Positions 1 through 8,688 of a DNA stretch of 64,000 bases are shown here, piece after piece; the stretch's first letter is position 1, and each line of letters begins with the position of its first letter. The notes below the pieces were generated by a model. That model made no database searches. It was not told the DNA's origin and was given only the letters and a program-made list of their open reading frames with translations. A program made the position numbers and the translations under genes. Source of the DNA: Lentibacillus saliphilus (lineage in GTDB: Bacteria; Bacillota; Bacilli; Bacillales; Amphibacillaceae); the NCBI RefSeq assembly GCF_019093865.1, contig NZ_JABJXD010000006.1, forward strand, positions 78,656-142,655, given 5' to 3'.

Positions 1-10
1 AGTGCTCAGA

Positions 11-199
11 ATTCCGCAAGGCGGTCCTGTTATTCCGCAAAGGGTGCTTGAAATTCCGCAAAGCGGCGCTGTTATTCCGCAAAGAGTGCTCAGAATTCCG
101 CAAGGCGGTCCTGTTATTCCGCAAAGGGTGCTTGAAATTCCGCAAAGCGGCGCTGTTATTCCGCAAAGGGCGCACGGAATTCCGCAAAGCGCCCTGCTT
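11..199. repeat. 21-bp tandem repeat array 1
   Basis: Nine consecutive units start at exactly 21-bp spacing (11, 32, 53, 74, 95, 116, 137, 158, 179), each opening with ATTCCGCAAAG or ATTCCGCAAGG. Units 1-3 recur exactly as units 5-7, giving an 84-bp higher-order repeat of four units. The array probably continues to the left of the window. Because 21 is divisible by three, all frames stay open and spurious repetitive ORFs appear; I see no conserved start or ribosome binding site here and do not call a protein. It has the same period as the arrays at 16958 and 36527. The remaining 180 bases before the permease gene hold no recognisable element; in particular I see no purine riboswitch there. 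Confidence 0.93.
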
Positions 200-379
200 T
201 TTAGCATCCGAGCGGACGATTTCCGTTAAGCCGACCATTTTCCGTACTGTAACGCGTGATAGTTATTTCATCGTAAGCACTTATTTTTTTATTAAGCCGG
301 GATGTGACCGGTCTATCACGCATACGAGAGCACACTGATCGCCACGTATTTATTATATTTTTAGGAGGAACAGAACAAC

Positions 380-1711
380 ATGAGAAAGTATTTTCAATTC
401 GATGAGTTAGGTACAAACTACCGAACAGAGTTTATGGCGGGTATGACAACATTTTTGGCAATGGCGTATATTCTATTTGTAAATCCAGCCATTTTGAGCC
501 TCGCTGGAGAGACATTACCTGAGGGTATGACACGTATGGATGCTGATGCGGTATTTGTTGCGACAGCTGTTGCAGCCGCTGTTGGTTCTCTATTTATGGG
601 GGTTATTGCCAAGTATCCGATCGTTTTAGCACCAGGTATGGGATTGAATGCATTTTTTGCTTTTACGGTTGTCCTCGGCCACGGTATTCCATGGCAAACG
701 GCTTTGGCTGGTGTGCTCGCTTCTGGACTTATTTTTATCGCTCTTACATTGACGGGCTTACGTGAAAAAGTCATCAATGCCATTCCAGCTAACTTAAAAA
801 TGGCTGTTGGTGCCGGTATCGGTGTTTATATTGCCTTTATCGGTCTGCAAAATGCTGGTATTGTCGTCGATAATCCGAACACGCTTGTAGGAATTGGACA
901 ATTAACGTCCCCAACTGTGTTGCTCGCTATTTTCGGCATCGTTGTATCTGTTGTTATGCTGACGATTGGCATTAGAGGCGGTATTTTTTACGGAATGATT
1001 TTAACGGCTTTAGTAGGTATTCTTGTAGGTCTGATTGATGCACCGAATGGTATTGGTGGAATTGTGAGCTCCGTACCAAGTGTTGCACCAACATTTGGAC
1101 AAGCGTTCCTTCATTTCGGTGATATTTTCACATTGGAAATGCTCGTTGTTATTCTGACATTCCTATTTGTTGACTTCTTTGATACAGCTGGAACACTTGT
1201 TGCAGTTGCGACACAAGCTGGTTTGATGAAGGACAACAAGCTGCCACGTGCTGGAAAAGCATTGTTCGCTGATTCAGCAGCAACTGTTGCTGGTTCTATT
1301 TTTGGTACTTCAACGACGACAGCATACATCGAATCAACGGCAGGTGTTGGTGCTGGTGGTCGTTCAGGCTTTACATCAGTTGTTGCAGCTGGATTCTTCT
1401 TGTTGGCACTCTTTTTCTCACCATTGTTAAGCGTTGTAACAGCAGAAGTGACGGCACCTGCATTAATCATCGTCGGTGTTCTTATGTCCAGCTCTTTGAA
1501 AAATATTGCCTGGGACGAGTTTGAAACAGCTGTTCCTGCCTTTTTAACGATTATTATGATGCCACTAAGCTACAGCATTGCAACCGGGATTGCGATCGGG
1601 TTTATTTTCTATCCGATTACGATGCTGTTGAAGGGCAGAGCAAAAGATATTCATCCTGCGATGTATGTATTGTTCGGCATCTTTGTTCTCTACTTTATCT
1701 TTTTAAGCTAA
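380..1711 (+). CDS. pbuG: Guanine/hypoxanthine permease (NCS2/AzgA-like)
   Basis: A 443-residue, very hydrophobic protein with about 12-14 membrane spans, typical in length for AzgA-type nucleobase:cation symporters. The N-terminus begins with FQFDELGTNYRTEFMAG followed by TTFLAMAYILFVNP, the family hallmark. From about residue 262, VDFFDTAGTLVAVATQAG is the conserved substrate-site helix, followed by a serine/threonine-rich GTSTTTAYIEST segment. It takes up guanine and hypoxanthine across the cytoplasmic membrane for salvage. The ATG has a good AGGAGG at 363-368. The gene order pbuG-yebE-purE matches B. subtilis. In B. subtilis pbuG has a guanine riboswitch; I see none upstream here. If the de novo pathway is broken (see the pur entries), this permease would be especially important. 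Confidence 0.93.
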   Translation: MRKYFQFDELGTNYRTEFMAGMTTFLAMAYILFVNPAILSLAGETLPEGMTRMDADAVFVATAVAAAVGSLFMGVIAKYPIVLAPGMGLNAFFAFTVVLGHGIPWQTALAGVLASGLIFIALTLTGLREKVINAIPANLKMAVGAGIGVYIAFIGLQNAGIVVDNPNTLVGIGQLTSPTVLLAIFGIVVSVVMLTIGIRGGIFYGMILTALVGILVGLIDAPNGIGGIVSSVPSVAPTFGQAFLHFGDIFTLEMLVVILTFLFVDFFDTAGTLVAVATQAGLMKDNKLPRAGKALFADSAATVAGSIFGTSTTTAYIESTAGVGAGGRSGFTSVVAAGFFLLALFFSPLLSVVTAEVTAPALIIVGVLMSSSLKNIAWDEFETAVPAFLTIIMMPLSYSIATGIAIGFIFYPITMLLKGRAKDIHPAMYVLFGIFVLYFIFLS

Positions 1712-1737
1712 TAATCCATATAGATTCATATAAAAAG

Positions 1738-1767
1738 CGGCACTTCCGTACGTTTTCGGAAGTGCCG
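1738..1767. terminator. Bidirectional intrinsic terminator
   Basis: An 11-bp perfect stem (CGGCACTTCCG / CGGAAGTGCCG) with an 8-nt loop lies between the convergent permease and MFS genes. It is preceded by an A-rich stretch and followed by T residues, so it can serve both strands. Confidence 0.9.
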
Positions 1768-1780
1768 TTTGTCTATCCAA

Positions 1781-2944
1781 TTATTGATGTGGTGCGCGTT
1801 TGCCCCATGGAAGAATATGATAAATGGTAAGTGCAATCGTTCCGACAGTGGCAAGACAGCCCATGCCGAAGTATAAGGTGGGCGCGTCAAAGGCATCGAT
1901 GATTGCGCCGCCAGCAAGTGATCCGATAATACCCGATATACCAAAAAACACGGAATAATAGACGAGGTGTCCAGTTGACTGAAGTAACCTCGGGATTAAT
2001 CGGCTGATATAGTCGAAAGAAGCGAGATAGAAAATCGCAAATGTTAATCCGTGTAAAAATTGCAATCCGATAATTTCTACTGGGCTACTAGCCGCTGCGA
2101 ATAAAAACCAACGCAAGCTATAGAACGCACCTGAAATAATAACGAAAACGATCGGATGGTATTTACGAAACCACAAGCCTGCTGTTGCAAAAATAGCAGC
2201 TTCACTAATGACGCTCACAAACCAAGATAGTCCGACGAGTTCTTCGCCGCCTCCGAGTTGAGCAATATATAAACCGATGAAACTATCATTTGTCCGGTGG
2301 GTAATCGTTAAGAGCATCATAAAGAGCATAAATAGAATAAAAGGTTTATTTTGTAATAATTGCTTAACGTCCTTTAATTGAATTGGATCTGAATCGACTT
2401 CAACATCTTTTAAGCGAAACGTAATGATCAGGGCGATGACACCAAAAAATAAATACGGATAAATCATATACTCAATATCTGTTCGGCGTAAAAATTCACC
2501 GATGATTAACGAGGATGTAGCAAAGCCAATTGATCCCCATGTGCGAATCGTACCGAATGATACACCGAGATCGTGCGCCCGTCTTTGAGCAAGGCTGTCA
2601 CCGAGTCCGCCGATTGGCGATGTAAAGAAGTAAAAGACCGCACCCATAATGAGGATGGCTAATAAACCATTCATTTGGAAAAAGACAATACTACTCATGA
2701 TGAGTCCAATAATACAGATGAGTAGAATCCGTTTAACGGTTTTATACTTATCACTCATGTAGCCCCAAAAAGGCTGAGAGAAGATCGATGCAAGTGGTCC
2801 AACGGCAAGTACCCAGCCAATTTCGGTTGCATTTAGTCCTTTTGCTTTTAAATATAATGGCAGGAAGCTGATAATGATCGTGTTCGTCGCATGAAAGCTA
2901 AACAACAACATTTTCAGTGGTGTTAATGAGTCCTTTTTTGACAA
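1781..2944 (-). CDS. MFS transporter (MFS_1-like, YwbF/HcaT type)
   Basis: 387 residues, about 12 membrane spans. The first half shows FLPLYLKAKGLNATEIGWVL followed by QPFWGYMSDKYKTVKR, the loop 2-3 signature (G-x-x-x-D-K/R) of the major facilitator superfamily. This looks like the branch that includes YwbF and the phenylpropionate/nucleoside permeases. The start is a TTG (complement of 2942-2944) with AAGGAG nine bases upstream. Substrate cannot be read from sequence. It faces pbuG and shares its terminator. MFS membership is certain; subfamily is inferred. Confidence 0.85.
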   Translation of the reverse strand: MSKKDSLTPLKMLLFSFHATNTIIISFLPLYLKAKGLNATEIGWVLAVGPLASIFSQPFWGYMSDKYKTVKRILLICIIGLIMSSIVFFQMNGLLAILIMGAVFYFFTSPIGGLGDSLAQRRAHDLGVSFGTIRTWGSIGFATSSLIIGEFLRRTDIEYMIYPYLFFGVIALIITFRLKDVEVDSDPIQLKDVKQLLQNKPFILFMLFMMLLTITHRTNDSFIGLYIAQLGGGEELVGLSWFVSVISEAAIFATAGLWFRKYHPIVFVIISGAFYSLRWFLFAAASSPVEIIGLQFLHGLTFAIFYLASFDYISRLIPRLLQSTGHLVYYSVFFGISGIIGSLAGGAIIDAFDAPTLYFGMGCLATVGTIALTIYHILPWGKRAPHQ

Positions 2945-3119
2945 CGTATTCCGCTCCTTACAGACACATCAATGTGGTCATGTCTGATTAAAATCGTGTT
3001 GAAAAATCACTTGAATGCTGGGATCAACATCCAAAGGGCGCGCATGATGGATATCCATAGCCAGTGAGCTGGCAACCGATGTACACGCACGTTCTCTGTA
3101 CATCAGTGATGATAAGCGA

Positions 3120-3647
3120 TCAATCGTCCCATGTATCTTGAATAAATTCATCCCGTCCGGATTTGGCACGGTCCTCTTCATAGACATCGGCATGTGTTTG
3201 ATAAAAGTTTTGATGTGCAGCTTCTGCAGGATAGAATGTCGTTGCAGGTAAAATCTTTGTCACAATCGGTTTGGAGAATCGCCCACTTTGTTCAAGTGCA
3301 GCTTTTGCAGCTGTCGCTTGTCTGTGTTGCTCGGAATCGTGATAAAAAATAGCGGTACGATAGGCGGCACCTCGATCATGAAATTGACCACCATCGTCTG
3401 TCGGATCAATTTGTCGCCAATAGACATCTAGAATCGTTTCATAGGAAATGATGCTAGGATCAAAGGTGATTTGAACCGCTTCATAATGTCCGGTCGTGCC
3501 GGTTTTTACATCTTCGTAGGTTGGATTGACGAGCTCTCCACCCGTATAACCAGATATGACGCGATGGACACCGTCCCATTGATCAAATGGCTTGACCATG
3601 CACCAAAAGCAGCCGCCGGCAAATGTTGCGTGTGTTGTATGTGCCAA
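3120..3647 (-). CDS. msrA: Peptide methionine sulfoxide reductase MsrA
   Basis: 175 residues, the usual length for stand-alone MsrA. The catalytic motif GGCFWC lies at residues 11-16, with Cys13 as the nucleophile that reduces the S-epimer of methionine sulfoxide. Further family motifs are SGYTGG, HYEAVQITFDP and YWRQIDPTDDGGQF. No MsrB domain is fused. Start is a TTG with an AAGGAGGTG site seven bases upstream. It is a cytosolic repair enzyme recycled by thioredoxin. It is transcribed toward the MFS gene with a 175-base gap that I could not assign to anything. Confidence 0.93.
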   Translation of the reverse strand: MAHTTHATFAGGCFWCMVKPFDQWDGVHRVISGYTGGELVNPTYEDVKTGTTGHYEAVQITFDPSIISYETILDVYWRQIDPTDDGGQFHDRGAAYRTAIFYHDSEQHRQATAAKAALEQSGRFSKPIVTKILPATTFYPAEAAHQNFYQTHADVYEEDRAKSGRDEFIQDTWDD

Positions 3648-3751
3648 TAGAGCACCTCCTTTAAAAATACCTTAAAAAACGTACGATATATATTGTAGAA
3701 TTTCATTGAATGCCTTATTGTTTACTATATCATAATTATATTGAAGGTGAC

Positions 3752-4468
3752 ATGATGCACAATCCGTCTATACATCAATTGTATATAGGTAAAGTAAAAG
3801 AATTAGGAGATCCGCATAGTACGGATAAAATGGATCGTCCTTGGACAAGCGGTATGTTTAAAACACCTGTTCAAACGGCTGTTTGGCTGAGTGAAACAGG
3901 CTTTATTGGGGATGAAGTCGCCGATAAGAAAAATCACGGCGGACCAGAGAAGGCGGTTTTCGCATATCCAGCTCAACATTATCGTGATTGGCAAGAGGAG
4001 CTTGGACGGGATGATCAGGTCATGTTCCCAGGTGCGATGGGAGAAAATTTCTCTGTGATCCATATGGATGAAACAACGGTATGTATTGGTGATACGTACC
4101 AATGTGGTGAAGCGGTTATTCAAGTGTCACAGCCGCGTCGCCCGTGTTGGAAGCCTGCGCGGAGGTTCCGTATTCTTGATATGGCACTCCGGATTCAGCA
4201 TTCTGGTAAAACCGGCTGGTATTATCGCGTGCTCAAGTCGGGATATGTGCAGGCGGGTGATGTGTTTGAGCTTTTAGACCGTCCTTATGAAGAATGGACG
4301 ATCGCGGCGTCTAACCGAGTTATGTATGAGGGGAAAAAGGACATCGATCAAACGAGAGCATTGGCGTCATGTGACCGACTTGCGGAAAATTGGAAACGTA
4401 CCTTAGATAAACGGCTACAAGGAATCGAAACGTCCAGTGACAAACGCGTTTTCGGCCCTAACCGATAG
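3752..4468 (+). CDS. MOSC domain-containing protein (YiiM-like)
   Basis: About 238 residues. The N-terminal MOSC beta-barrel shows VGKVKE-like IGKVKELGDP, then GDEVADKKNHGGPEKAVFAY, the typical (D)xxxHGG(P/x)(D/E)(K/R)AV motif. QVSQPRRPCWKPARRF follows, with the conserved cysteine expected to bind a sulfur or molybdenum ligand. The C-terminal helical 3-alpha domain follows, as in YiiM. Such proteins act in molybdenum-cofactor-linked detoxification or sulfur transfer. I chose the start at 3752 (or the ATG at 3755) because GAAGGTGA lies just upstream; an upstream in-frame ATG at 3710 lacks a site. Function beyond the family is unknown. Confidence 0.85.
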   Translation: MMHNPSIHQLYIGKVKELGDPHSTDKMDRPWTSGMFKTPVQTAVWLSETGFIGDEVADKKNHGGPEKAVFAYPAQHYRDWQEELGRDDQVMFPGAMGENFSVIHMDETTVCIGDTYQCGEAVIQVSQPRRPCWKPARRFRILDMALRIQHSGKTGWYYRVLKSGYVQAGDVFELLDRPYEEWTIAASNRVMYEGKKDIDQTRALASCDRLAENWKRTLDKRLQGIETSSDKRVFGPNR

Positions 4469-4675
4469 GTCACAGTCATATGGTAGTGATGATAAAGGGC
4501 GAGAGAAAATACGCAATACAATAAAGAATGACATGCAGCGTCATAACAAACCGCGCGGTAGAATTAAATATTTTCCAATCGTTAAATGCATACATGAATG
4601 ACATTTCGGGAATGAGCATTAAGCGTGCTGTATACAATGTAATTAATGAAACATGTAAAGGAAGGATTGGTCAGT

Positions 4676-5437
4676 TTGTTCGATAATGCCTATGTCATGG
4701 TCGTCATTATTCTTGTTATTAATATCGTTTACGTTTCGTTTTCGACGATCCGTATGATTCTTACATTAAAAGGACGTCGTTATTTGGCCGCCATGATCAG
4801 TATGGTTGAGATGGTTGTCTACGTATTAGGACTTGGGCTCGTCCTTGATAACCTTGACCAAATACAAAATATCATCGCTTATGCAGTCGGTTTCGGTCTT
4901 GGTGTCATTGTTGGGACTAAAATTGAAGAAAAGCTTGCTTTAGGTTATATTACCGTTAATGTGATTTCCTCAAATCCGAATATAGACTTTACACGTCAGC
5001 TTCGTGATAAAGGGTACGGAGTGACGAGCTGGTTCGCTTATGGGATGGACGGTGATCGCTTGGCAATGGAAATACTAACACCGCGAAAGTATGAACGGTC
5101 ATTGTATGAAACGATAACGAACATCGATCCAAAAGCATTCGTTATTTCATATGAACCGAAGCACATTCACGGTGGCTTCTGGGTCAAGCAGGTTCGTAAA
5201 GGGCGCTTGTTCAATCCGAAAAAAAGACAAACGAGCACGACGACTAAGCCGGCGTCAAAACCACAACCGTCAACAAAGACAATGTCACCAATGGAGGAAG
5301 CTGTTCAAGCGAACGAAAAGCATTTAGAGGAGAAGCGTCAGAACGCACAGCAAACACGTGAACAGGATACAACGAATATCGCTAAAAATGCAGCGGAACC
5401 ACAAAAAAATGCTAACAAATCCCATTCATCCGAGTAA
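4676..5437 (+). CDS. yebE: DUF2179 membrane protein YebE (UPF0316)
   Basis: About 253 residues. Three N-terminal membrane helices ([51 protein letters not shown]) are followed by a soluble DUF2179 domain, seen in [19 protein letters not shown] and the terminal [13 protein letters not shown] charged, low-complexity tail of about 70 residues rich in K, Q, T and N is longer than in most relatives. I prefer the TTG at 4676 (GGAAGGA nine bases upstream) to the ATG at 4646, which lacks a site. The position immediately before the pur riboswitch matches B. subtilis. Biochemical role unknown. Confidence 0.85.
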   Translation: MFDNAYVMVVIILVINIVYVSFSTIRMILTLKGRRYLAAMISMVEMVVYVLGLGLVLDNLDQIQNIIAYAVGFGLGVIVGTKIEEKLALGYITVNVISSNPNIDFTRQLRDKGYGVTSWFAYGMDGDRLAMEILTPRKYERSLYETITNIDPKAFVISYEPKHIHGGFWVKQVRKGRLFNPKKRQTSTTTKPASKPQPSTKTMSPMEEAVQANEKHLEEKRQNAQQTREQDTTNIAKNAAEPQKNANKSHSSE

Positions 5438-5535
5438 AACACGAACATTGATGTTTTAAAATGGTTTTATGTTCGTTTTTTAGTTGACGATTATAATGCG
5501 TTTCTGTTACGCTAATGATAGAAAAATATAAACGA

Positions 5536-5602
5536 CCTCATATAACCTCAGGAATATGGCCTGAAAGTTTCTACCTGGCACCGTAAATGCCAGACTATGA
5601 GG
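5536..5602 (+). promoter_or_regulatory. Purine riboswitch aptamer, guanine type
   Basis: P1 is CCTCATA (5536) paired with TATGAGG (to 5602). Between them are ATAACCTCAGGAATATGG and the CTGAAAGTTTCTACC core, then a P3 hairpin GGCA/TGCC and GACTATG. The base in the J3/1 position is C (GACTATG rather than GATTATG), which specifies guanine/hypoxanthine. Binding should stabilise the aptamer and promote the terminator at 5652, shutting off the pur operon. Confidence 0.96.
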
Positions 5603-5651
5603 GAGGATGACCAAACGAGATATGCCGCCAGTTCATGGTGTGGCTGTATGT

Positions 5652-5698
5652 TGTCTATTCATCTTCTCTCATATTGAGGGAGACGAATAGACATTTTT
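5652..5698 (+). terminator. Riboswitch-controlled intrinsic terminator
   Basis: The outer stem TGTCTATTC / GAATAGACA (5652-5693) has a further TCTC/GAGA inner stem and is followed by TTTTTATTGCTTTT. It sits between the aptamer and purE, as expected for an OFF-type transcriptional switch. Confidence 0.9.
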
Positions 5699-5760
5699 AT
5701 TGCTTTTATTGTCATGAAAACCATGAAAAGGCGAACAATATGTGAAAAGAGGGATTCATT

Positions 5761-6252
5761 TTGAAACAAATTGGTGTCATTATGGGAAGCCTATCAGACT
5801 GGGAAACGATGTCCCACACATGTCGTACGTTAGACGAGCTCGGCATCACGTATGAAAAAGAAGTGATCTCGGCACATAGAACGCCTGATGATATGTTTGA
5901 ATATGCAAAAACCGCCCAAGCACGCGGTCTAAAAGTGATTATTGCTGGTGCGGGTGGGGCGGCGCATTTGCCAGGAATGGTTGCATCACAAACGTCATTG
6001 CCAGTTATCGGCGTTCCGGTGCAAAGTAAAGCTTTAAACGGTATGGATTCGTTATTATCGATTGTACAAATGCCCGGTGGTGTTCCAACGGCTACGATGG
6101 CAATCGGCAAGGCGGGTGCCATTAACGCTGCTTTATTTGCTGGACGCATGCTAGCTGCGTTTGATGACAGCATCGCACAGCAGTTATCCGCTTATCACCA
6201 ATCGATGACCGAAAAAGTAACGGAAATGAGGGATCAGCTTGCAGAAAAGTAA
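5761..6252 (+). CDS. purE: N5-carboxyaminoimidazole ribonucleotide mutase
   Basis: 163 residues. It converts N5-CAIR to CAIR in IMP synthesis and forms a cytosolic octamer. Visible motifs: [13 protein letters not shown] (phosphate loop), SAHRTPD with the catalytic histidine, [11 protein letters not shown], and [20 protein letters not shown]. Start is a TTG at 5761 with AGAGGGA upstream. It is the first gene after the riboswitch and terminator, and its 3' end overlaps purK by 14 bases. It appears fully intact. Confidence 0.96.
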   Translation: MKQIGVIMGSLSDWETMSHTCRTLDELGITYEKEVISAHRTPDDMFEYAKTAQARGLKVIIAGAGGAAHLPGMVASQTSLPVIGVPVQSKALNGMDSLLSIVQMPGGVPTATMAIGKAGAINAALFAGRMLAAFDDSIAQQLSAYHQSMTEKVTEMRDQLAEK

Positions 6253-7366
6253 CGTCATTCTTCCGTCACAAACGATTGGCATTATTGGCGGCGGTCAGCT
6301 CGGACGCATGATGGCCATTGCGGCTAAATATATGGGCTATCAGGTTGTCGTCCTTGATCCAACGCCAAATTGCCCAACAGCACAGGTTGCGGATCAACAG
6401 ATTACAGCAGCTTATGCCGATTTAGAAGCGATCAAGGCGTTAACGGCTGAAAGTGATGTTGTTACATATGAATTTGAAAATGTTGACCTTGAGGCTGCCG
6501 CTCTTATTGAAGCAGAAGGCAAGCTCCCACAAGGGGCTGAGCCACTTGCTGTTACACAAAATCGTGAGAAGGAAAAACAACTCATGAAGCGGTTGGGACT
6601 TCCAGTTTCCCCTTTTGTGATCGTGCATAACGGTTCCGAATGTCGCGAGGCGTTAAATGATATCTCTTTTCCGTCTGTCATAAAGACGTGTCGTGGCGGT
6701 TATGACGGAAAAGGGCAGCTGAAGCTTGCAGGCCCTGAAGACCGCGAAGCAGCAATTGCATTTGCAGAGGCGAACGGTCACTGTATTATCGAAAGCTGGG
6801 TGACATTTGATAAAGAGGTTTCTGTCGTGTTTACGAGAAGTCAAACGGGTGACATACAGTTTTTCCCGCTAGCAGAAAATGAGCATCGTGACCATATTCT
6901 GCATCAAACGACGGCACCTGCCTCAGTCAGTAAACGGGTTGAGGAAAAGATCCAAGCATGTGCCAAACAGATTGGCGATGCATTGAACATTGTCGGCACG
7001 TTTACGATTGAATTGTTCGTCTCAGGCGAGGACATTTACGTTAATGAGATGGCACCGCGTCCGCACAATTCAGGGCATTACACGATTGAAGCGTGTAATA
7101 TATCACAGTTCGGACAGCATATCCGGGCCATTTGTGGGTTGCCACTGATGGACATCAAGCTATTACAGCCAGCGATCATGCTCAATATATTGGGTGACAC
7201 GCTGGAAACAGCGAAAAAAGTGTTAGCTGATCATACATTCGGACATGTTCATTTATATGGGAAAGAAGAAGCAAAGCCAAAACGAAAAATGGGGCATGTA
7301 ACATTTGTCGCAAATACAATAGATGAAATTAAACAGCAACAAGACATACTGAAGGAGGACATTTGA
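6239..7366 (+). CDS. purK: N5-carboxyaminoimidazole ribonucleotide synthase
   Basis: 375 residues, ATP-grasp enzyme that carboxylates AIR to N5-CAIR with ATP and bicarbonate. The N-terminal Rossmann-like motif [13 protein letters not shown] is followed by the ATP-grasp [11 protein letters not shown] loop. [17 protein letters not shown] is the metal/ATP site. The TTG start overlaps the end of purE, with ATGAGGGA upstream, implying translational coupling. The stop overlaps the purB start by one base (TGATG). No damage seen. Confidence 0.95.
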   Translation: MQKSNVILPSQTIGIIGGGQLGRMMAIAAKYMGYQVVVLDPTPNCPTAQVADQQITAAYADLEAIKALTAESDVVTYEFENVDLEAAALIEAEGKLPQGAEPLAVTQNREKEKQLMKRLGLPVSPFVIVHNGSECREALNDISFPSVIKTCRGGYDGKGQLKLAGPEDREAAIAFAEANGHCIIESWVTFDKEVSVVFTRSQTGDIQFFPLAENEHRDHILHQTTAPASVSKRVEEKIQACAKQIGDALNIVGTFTIELFVSGEDIYVNEMAPRPHNSGHYTIEACNISQFGQHIRAICGLPLMDIKLLQPAIMLNILGDTLETAKKVLADHTFGHVHLYGKEEAKPKRKMGHVTFVANTIDEIKQQQDILKEDI

Positions 7367-8667
7367 TGATTGAACGGTATACGCGCCCTGAAATGGGAGC
7401 GATTTGGACAGAAGACAATAAATATAAGGCATGGCTTGAGGTGGAGCTGCTTGCATGTGAGGCGTGGTCTGAATTAGGCGTTATCCCTCGTGAAGATGTA
7501 AAAGCATTACGTGAACGTGCCTCTTTTGATGTAGAACGCATACAAGCAATTGAAGCAGAAACACGTCATGACGTTGTTGCATTCACAAGAGCTGTATCTG
7601 AAACCCTTGGGACTGAGCGGAAATGGGTGCATTACGGCTTAACCTCAACAGATGTCGTTGATACAGCCTTATCATATGTCTTAAAGCAGGCGAACGCCAT
7701 TATACGTAAGGACCTCACAGAGCTGATTGACGTATTGGCGAAAAAGGCTGTTGAGCAAAAGCATACAGTGATGATTGGACGGACGCACGGCGTTCACGGA
7801 GAGCCGACGACCTTTGGGATGAAGCTCGCGCTTTGGTACGAAGAAATGAAGCGTCAGCTGGAACGGTTTGAACTAGCTGCTGATCATATTGAATACGGCA
7901 AATTGTCCGGAGCGGTCGGAACGTATGCTAACATTGATCCATTTGTCGAGCGCTACGTATGTGAGCAGCTCGGGTTAAAGCCAGCACCAGTGTCCACGCA
8001 AACGCTGCAGCGTGATCGCCATGCGTTTTACGTATCGACATTAGCACTCATCGCTGGAACGATCGAAAAAATGGCTGTTGAAGTGCGACATTTACAGCGG
8101 ACAGAAGTGAGAGAAGCAGAGGAGTTTTTTGCGAAAGGTCAAAAAGGCTCATCGGCTATGCCGCATAAGCGCAATCCAATCGGATCAGAAAACATGTCCG
8201 GCATGGCCCGTGTTATTCGGGGGCATATGATTACCGCACATGAAAATATGGCATTGTGGCATGAACGGGATATTTCTCATTCGTCCGCTGAGCGCATTAT
8301 TCTTCCTGATACGACCATTGGACTCAATTATATGCTGAGCCGCTTTACACGCATCATTCGTGACTTAACGGTTTACCCAGAGCGCATGCTTGCCAATTTG
8401 AATGTTACACACGGGTTGATTTTCTCTCAGCGTGTCCTTCTAACTTTGATTGACAAAGGCATGGCGCGGGAATCGGCTTATGACACTGTTCAGCCGAAAG
8501 CGATGGAAGCTTGGGAAACAGGCACAGACTTTAAGACACTTATTGAACAGGATGAGGCGGTTACAAACGTCTTATCACCAGAAGACATTGAGGCCTGCTT
8601 TGATGTGACGTATCATTTGAAAAACGTTGATGCCTTATTTGAACGCATCGGTTTGACCGAAAAATAA
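7366..8667 (+). CDS. purB: Adenylosuccinate lyase
   Basis: 433 residues from the ATG at 7366, preceded by GGAGG (7354-7358). An in-frame TTG at 7363 is less likely. Fumarase/aspartase superfamily: the signature loop [19 protein letters not shown] is intact, as are [14 protein letters not shown] and the [10 protein letters not shown] region. It cleaves SAICAR to AICAR and adenylosuccinate to AMP, so it remains essential for AMP formation from salvaged IMP even if de novo synthesis fails. Downstream only 21 bases separate it from purL; purC, purS and purQ are missing at this point. Confidence 0.96.
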   Translation: MIERYTRPEMGAIWTEDNKYKAWLEVELLACEAWSELGVIPREDVKALRERASFDVERIQAIEAETRHDVVAFTRAVSETLGTERKWVHYGLTSTDVVDTALSYVLKQANAIIRKDLTELIDVLAKKAVEQKHTVMIGRTHGVHGEPTTFGMKLALWYEEMKRQLERFELAADHIEYGKLSGAVGTYANIDPFVERYVCEQLGLKPAPVSTQTLQRDRHAFYVSTLALIAGTIEKMAVEVRHLQRTEVREAEEFFAKGQKGSSAMPHKRNPIGSENMSGMARVIRGHMITAHENMALWHERDISHSSAERIILPDTTIGLNYMLSRFTRIIRDLTVYPERMLANLNVTHGLIFSQRVLLTLIDKGMARESAYDTVQPKAMEAWETGTDFKTLIEQDEAVTNVLSPEDIEACFDVTYHLKNVDALFERIGLTEK

Positions 8668-8688
8668 TCTCAATTGGAGGAATCACAC
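8668..8688 (+). other. purB-purL junction lacking purC, purS, purQ
   Basis: In B. subtilis the operon runs purB-purC-purS-purQ-purL. Here the purB stop is followed after 21 bases, including a clean GGAGG, by the purL ATG. No residue of purC, purS or purQ is visible here or elsewhere in the window. The junction looks like a precise deletion or an ancestral rearrangement rather than progressive decay. Confidence 0.9.

Noticed and set aside
11-199. CRISPR-like array
   Set aside because: No alternation of constant repeats and unique spacers; units are contiguous 21-mers and no cas genes are nearby.
2978-3193. 71-residue minus-strand frame between the MFS gene and msrA
   Set aside because: Overlaps the 3' end of msrA in another frame, lacks a ribosome binding site and has no recognisable features.
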